Source: Leucobacter allii (GTDB lineage Bacteria; Actinomycetota; Actinomycetes; Actinomycetales; Microbacteriaceae). Taken from it: a stretch of DNA of 64,000 nt. The notes below the pieces were generated by a model. It worked only from the letters and a program-made list of their open reading frames with translations. It had not been told where the DNA came from and did no database searches. Both the position numbers and the translations under genes were made by a program. Shown in pieces: positions 61,039 through 64,000 of the stretch (its first letter is position 1; every line of letters starts with the position of its first letter). Location of the stretch: the NCBI RefSeq assembly GCF_022919155.1, contig NZ_CP095045.1, positions 1,922,001-1,986,000 on the forward strand, written 5' to 3'.

Positions 61039-61533
61039 ATGGCACAGTACAGCCCGATCCGAGAGATGGAACGCCTCGCCGACGCGCTGTTCGACGGCTC
61101 GCCGCGCGGCCCGCGCCGCATGCCGATGGACCTCTACCGCGACGGGGACACCTACGTGCTCACCGCCGATCTCCCGGGCATGGACCCGGGTTCCGTCGAT
61201 ATCGATGTCGACGGCCAGCTGCTCACCATCCGCGCCGAGCGCACCCTCCCCAGCACCGAGAACGTGCAGTGGATCACGCGCGAGCGCACCCCCGGCAGCT
61301 TCCTGCGCCAGCTCAGCCTCGGCCAGGGCGTCGACACCGAGCGGATCTCCGCCGGCTACGACCAGGGCGTGCTGAGCGTCACGATCCCGATGAGCGAGCG
61401 GGCGAAGCCCCGTAAGGTCCAGGTCGCGACGGGTGCGCACGTCGAGTCGGCGCACGAGACGGCCGCGGAGGCGCCCGGCACCGCGAACTCCGCGCCCCGG
61501 TCGGAGAACGCCGTGGTGCAGGCCTCCGCCTGA
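61039..61533 (+). CDS. hsp20: Small heat-shock protein (Hsp20/alpha-crystallin)
   Basis: 164 residues. Alpha-crystallin domain at residues 28-125: MDLYRDGDTYVLTADLPGMDPGSVDIDVDGQLLTIRAERT and YDQGVLSVTIPMSERAKPRKVQV, where GVLSVTIP is the A-x-x-x-n-GVL signature. The C-terminal 35 residues are Ala/Glu/Ser-rich and disordered. It holds unfolding proteins for refolding. Controlled by both CIRCE and HAIR-like operators. RBS gaaaggtg upstream. Confidence 0.92.
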   Translation: MAQYSPIREMERLADALFDGSPRGPRRMPMDLYRDGDTYVLTADLPGMDPGSVDIDVDGQLLTIRAERTLPSTENVQWITRERTPGSFLRQLSLGQGVDTERISAGYDQGVLSVTIPMSERAKPRKVQVATGAHVESAHETAAEAPGTANSAPRSENAVVQASA

Positions 61534-61589
61534 TCGGCTCCCGCGGCGCCCTGCGGCCCCGCCGCAGCGCGCCGCGCCGCGTACGTCTA

Positions 61590-61620
61590 CGGCCCCGACG
61601 AGACCCCCTCGTCGGGGCCG
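61590..61620 (+). terminator. Terminator hairpin after hsp20
   Basis: Perfect 13-bp stem CGGCCCCGACGAG (61590-61602) with its complement at 61608-61620 and loop ACCCC. Follows hsp20 by 56 bp. Between it and ku (61749) lies no gene. Confidence 0.75.
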
Positions 61621-61748
61621 TCGCGCGTCTCCGGCGATGGACGGCGGCATCGACGCCTCATCGGGACGCGTGCGTGGACGACGAGGTCGCGAAAGCGCAA
61701 CCGATACCGCCGCCCCGCTCAACCCTGCTCAACCCTGCTCACCCCTAC

Positions 61749-62651
61749 TCACCCCCGCTTTGCGGCTCCCGATCGCTTCCCGGCTCCCGATCGCTTCGCG
61801 GCACCCGAGCGCTTCGCGGCCCCGGATCGCTTCCCGGCCTCGCCCCGCTTCCCCGAGCCCTTCCGCTTCGCGTCCCGGGAGCGCTGCACGCTGGCGCGCA
61901 GCGCCTCCATGAGGTCGATCACCTCCGCGCCCTCCTCCGCCGCCTCGCCGAACGTCGCCTCCGTATCGATCGCATCGCCCGCGCGCCGCTTCGCCTCGAT
62001 CAGCTTCCGCAACTGCTCCTGGTACGCATCGCGAAAGCGTTCGGGCGCGAAGTCGTCCGAGAAGCTCTTCACGAGGGCGGCCGAGAGCTGCAGCTCCTTC
62101 GCCGAGATCCGCACCCGCTGCTCGAGCGCCGGGAAGGCCGGCTCCCGGATCTCGTCGGGCCAGAGCAGGGTCTGCAGCAGCAGCACGTCGCCGCGGACGC
62201 GCAGCGCCGCGAGGCGCGTTTTCTGGCGCAGCGCGAACTCCACGATCGCGGTGCGCTCGGTCCGTTCGAGCGTGCGGCGCAGCAGCGCGTACGCCTTCGG
62301 CGACTTCCCGCTCGGCTCCAGGTAGTAGCTGCGCTCGAAGAGCATCGGGTCGATCTGCCCGCTCGGCACGAACTCCACGACGGAGATCTCCCGGTCGCGC
62401 TCCTGCGGGATCGACGCGAGGTCCTTCCGCGTGAGCACGACGGTCTCCTCCTCGTCGGCGTAGGCGCGGTCGATGTGCTCGTAGGGCACGACCTCCCCGC
62501 AGACCTCGCAGCGCCGCTGATACCGGATCCGCCCGCCGTCCTCGTCGTGCACCTGGTGCAGCTCCACGTCGTGGTCCTCGGTCGCGCTGTAGAGCTTGAC
62601 GGGCACGTTGACGAGTCCGAAGGTGATCGCTCCGCTCCATATCGCTCGCAT
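61749..62651 (-). CDS. ku: Ku DNA-end-binding protein
   Basis: 300 residues. MRAIWSGAITFGLVNVPVKLYSATEDHDVELHQVH opens the bacterial Ku core, with RYQRRCEVCGEVVPYEHIDRAYADEEE (zinc-like CxxC) and DFAPERFRDAYQEQLRKLIEAK at the end of the core. The tail has four Lys/Arg-Ser-Gly-Ala repeat units (AAKRSGAAKRSG...), a basic DNA-sliding extension. It threads onto broken ends and recruits LigD. Divergent from ligD with only 69 bp between starts. Confidence 0.94.
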   Translation of the reverse strand: MRAIWSGAITFGLVNVPVKLYSATEDHDVELHQVHDEDGGRIRYQRRCEVCGEVVPYEHIDRAYADEEETVVLTRKDLASIPQERDREISVVEFVPSGQIDPMLFERSYYLEPSGKSPKAYALLRRTLERTERTAIVEFALRQKTRLAALRVRGDVLLLQTLLWPDEIREPAFPALEQRVRISAKELQLSAALVKSFSDDFAPERFRDAYQEQLRKLIEAKRRAGDAIDTEATFGEAAEEGAEVIDLMEALRASVQRSRDAKRKGSGKRGEAGKRSGAAKRSGAAKRSGAGKRSGAAKRG

Positions 62652-62720
62652 GCGTACAGTACACCCCCGACCGCTGTCAAAGGTCTACCGCTTGCGCGAC
62701 CCGCCGCGCATCCTGTACAG

Positions 62721-64000
62721 ATGGCGGGCACACGGCGGAGCGACGGCGGGCGGCAGCGCACGAGCCGACGGCGGGGCGCGAGCCCGCCCGCGGGCAGCCG
62801 CGCGGACGCGGCGCAGACCGTGGAGATCGGCGGCCGCCGGATCCGGATCACCCACCCCGACAAGGTGCTCTACCCCTCGACGGGCACCACCAAGGGCGAG
62901 ATCATCGGCTACTACAGCGCGATCGCGGAGACGATGCTGCCGCACTGCCGCGACCGGCCCGCGACCCGCAAGCGCTGGCCCGACGGCGTGGGCGCCGACG
63001 GCCGCGGCGACGTCTTCTTCCAGAAGGATCTCGGCGACACCGCGCCGGAGTGGGTGCGCACCGGGCGCATCCAGCACAAGGATCATGTCAACGCCTATCC
63101 ACTCGTGAACGACGAGGCGACCCTGGTGTGGCTCGCCCAGCTCGCGGCGCTCGAGATCCACGTGCCGCAGTGGCGATTCGACGCGACGGGCGAGCCGCAG
63201 CCGCCGGATCGCCTCGTCTTCGACCTGGACCCCGGCGAGGGCGTGTCCCTGCAGCAGTGCGCCCGTATCGCGTTCCTCGTCCGCGAGGTGCTCCGCGGCA
63301 TGGGACTCGACCCCGTTCCCGTCACGAGCGGCAGCAGCGGGATCCACCTCTACGCCGCCCTCGACGGTTCCCAGAGCTCCGACGCGGCCTCCGCGGTCGC
63401 CCGGGAGCTCGCGCGCTCGCTCGAGGCCGACCATCCCGACGAGATCACCAGCTCGATGAAGCGCTCCCTGCGCCCGGGACGCGTCTTCATCGACTGGAGC
63501 CAGAACAACGCGGCGAAGACCACCGTGGCCCCCTATTCGCTGCGCGGCAGGATCGCCCCGACGGTGGCCGCCCCGCGCAGCTGGCGGGAGCTCGCCTCCC
63601 CGCACCTGCGCCAGCTGGAGTTCCGGGAGGTGCTGGCGCGGGTCGCGCGGCGCGGCGACCCGCTCGCGGAGCTCGTGGCGCGCGGGAGCGACGCAGCGCC
63701 GGATCGGCTCGACGACTACCGCGCCAAGCGCGACGCGCGCCGCACGCCGGAGCCGGTGCCGGCGCGGGGCCGATCCCGCTCCGGCTCACGCGGCGGGGGT
63801 GCGGCACGCGGCGCCGACGACGATACGGAGGGCGACCGGGGCGACGCCCCGGTCTTCGTGATCCAGCGCCACGAGGCGCGGCGGCTGCATTTCGACTTCC
63901 GCCTCGAGCACGACGGCGTGCTCGTCAGCTGGGCCCTCCCGAAGGGGGTGCCGACCGATCCCGGGGTGAACCATCTCGCCGTGCCGACGGAGGACCATCC
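62721..64000 (+). CDS. ligD: ATP-dependent DNA ligase LigD (3' end outside the window)
   Basis: At least 426 codons from ATG 62721 to the right edge. First a polymerase domain (residues about 35-310) with catalytic DLDP (RLVFDLDPGEG), SGSSGIHLY and FIDWSQN. Next a Gly/Arg/Asp-rich linker and the start of the 3'-phosphoesterase domain: FVIQRHEARRLHFDFRLEHDGVLVSWALPKGVP with His/His/Asp/Arg ligands. The ligase domain should follow beyond the edge; the order POL-PE-LIG is that of mycobacterial LigD. Works with Ku in non-homologous end joining. Confidence 0.92.
   Translation, partial: MAGTRRSDGGRQRTSRRRGASPPAGSRADAAQTVEIGGRRIRITHPDKVLYPSTGTTKGEIIGYYSAIAETMLPHCRDRPATRKRWPDGVGADGRGDVFFQKDLGDTAPEWVRTGRIQHKDHVNAYPLVNDEATLVWLAQLAALEIHVPQWRFDATGEPQPPDRLVFDLDPGEGVSLQQCARIAFLVREVLRGMGLDPVPVTSGSSGIHLYAALDGSQSSDAASAVARELARSLEADHPDEITSSMKRSLRPGRVFIDWSQNNAAKTTVAPYSLRGRIAPTVAAPRSWRELASPHLRQLEFREVLARVARRGDPLAELVARGSDAAPDRLDDYRAKRDARRTPEPVPARGRSRSGSRGGGAARGADDDTEGDRGDAPVFVIQRHEARRLHFDFRLEHDGVLVSWALPKGVPTDPGVNHLAVPTEDH

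Noticed and set aside
62652..62720. LexA/SOS box in the ku-ligD divergent promoter
   Set aside because: Looked for the GAAC-N4-GTTC type motif; none present.

Overview
The window is very GC-rich (clearly above 65 %), with codons ending almost always in G or C. It carries actinobacterial hallmarks: a WhiB1-like iron-sulfur regulator, a SigR/RsrA-type redox sigma/anti-sigma pair, DUF3097, Ku/LigD end joining, a type III polyketide synthase, and many start codons preceded at 6-7 nt by a TANNNT -10 box (leaderless transcripts). The style fits Microbacteriaceae, possibly a Leucobacter-like organism. The genus is a guess from gene style only.

Layout. 1-5.0 kb: a truncated S-adenosylhomocysteine hydrolase-like gene, a lipoprotein, a GNAT acetyltransferase, a guanidine-III riboswitch driving two SMR exporter genes, and a DtxR/MntR-type metalloregulator. 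5.1-10.1 kb: a compact nitrogen-compound module (LacI-family regulator, APC permease, carbon-nitrogen hydrolase, ureohydrolase) tied together by five copies of one 18-bp operator-like palindrome. 10.2-32.5 kb: mostly core chromosome, including a MocR-like regulator lacking its PLP lysine, an orphan adenine/cytosine DNA methyltransferase, a 3-hydroxyisobutyryl-CoA hydrolase, a frameshifted arginase-family gene, rsrA-sigR, aroA-rsgA-bcp, whiB1, argG, mdh, an aldo/keto reductase, hrpA and small membrane proteins. 32.7-36.2 kb: a three-gene type III PKS / methyltransferase / flavin monooxygenase operon, probably for phenolic lipids. 36.2-45.0 kb: a catabolic block with two regulators (GntR and LysR types), an alpha/beta hydrolase, an MBL-fold hydrolase, a carboxymuconolactone-decarboxylase family protein, a 3-hydroxyisobutyrate-dehydrogenase family enzyme, a nitrilase and two MFS transporters.

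45.03-59.03 kb is an accessory island with visibly lower GC, bounded by a 22-bp direct repeat. The right copy lies in a tRNA-Gln 3' fragment. The island carries an AbiE toxin/antitoxin pair, a type I restriction-modification operon (hsdR, hsdS, hsdM) with an unusual fourth gene resembling a degenerate HsdM fused to an HsdS half, a divergent DUF2130 gene that seems to start at ACG, and a tyrosine integrase with a small excisionase-like gene. A second tRNA remnant (tRNA-Ile 3' end including CCA) with 10-bp arm-type repeats lies beside the integrase, so the island is probably composite.

59.2-64 kb returns to core-like sequence: a conserved hypothetical, a DksA/TraR zinc-finger protein, an hsp20 gene with both a CIRCE (HrcA) and a HAIR-like (HspR) operator, and divergent ku and ligD (ligD cut by the right edge). 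No CRISPR array, rRNA operon or complete tRNA gene was seen.
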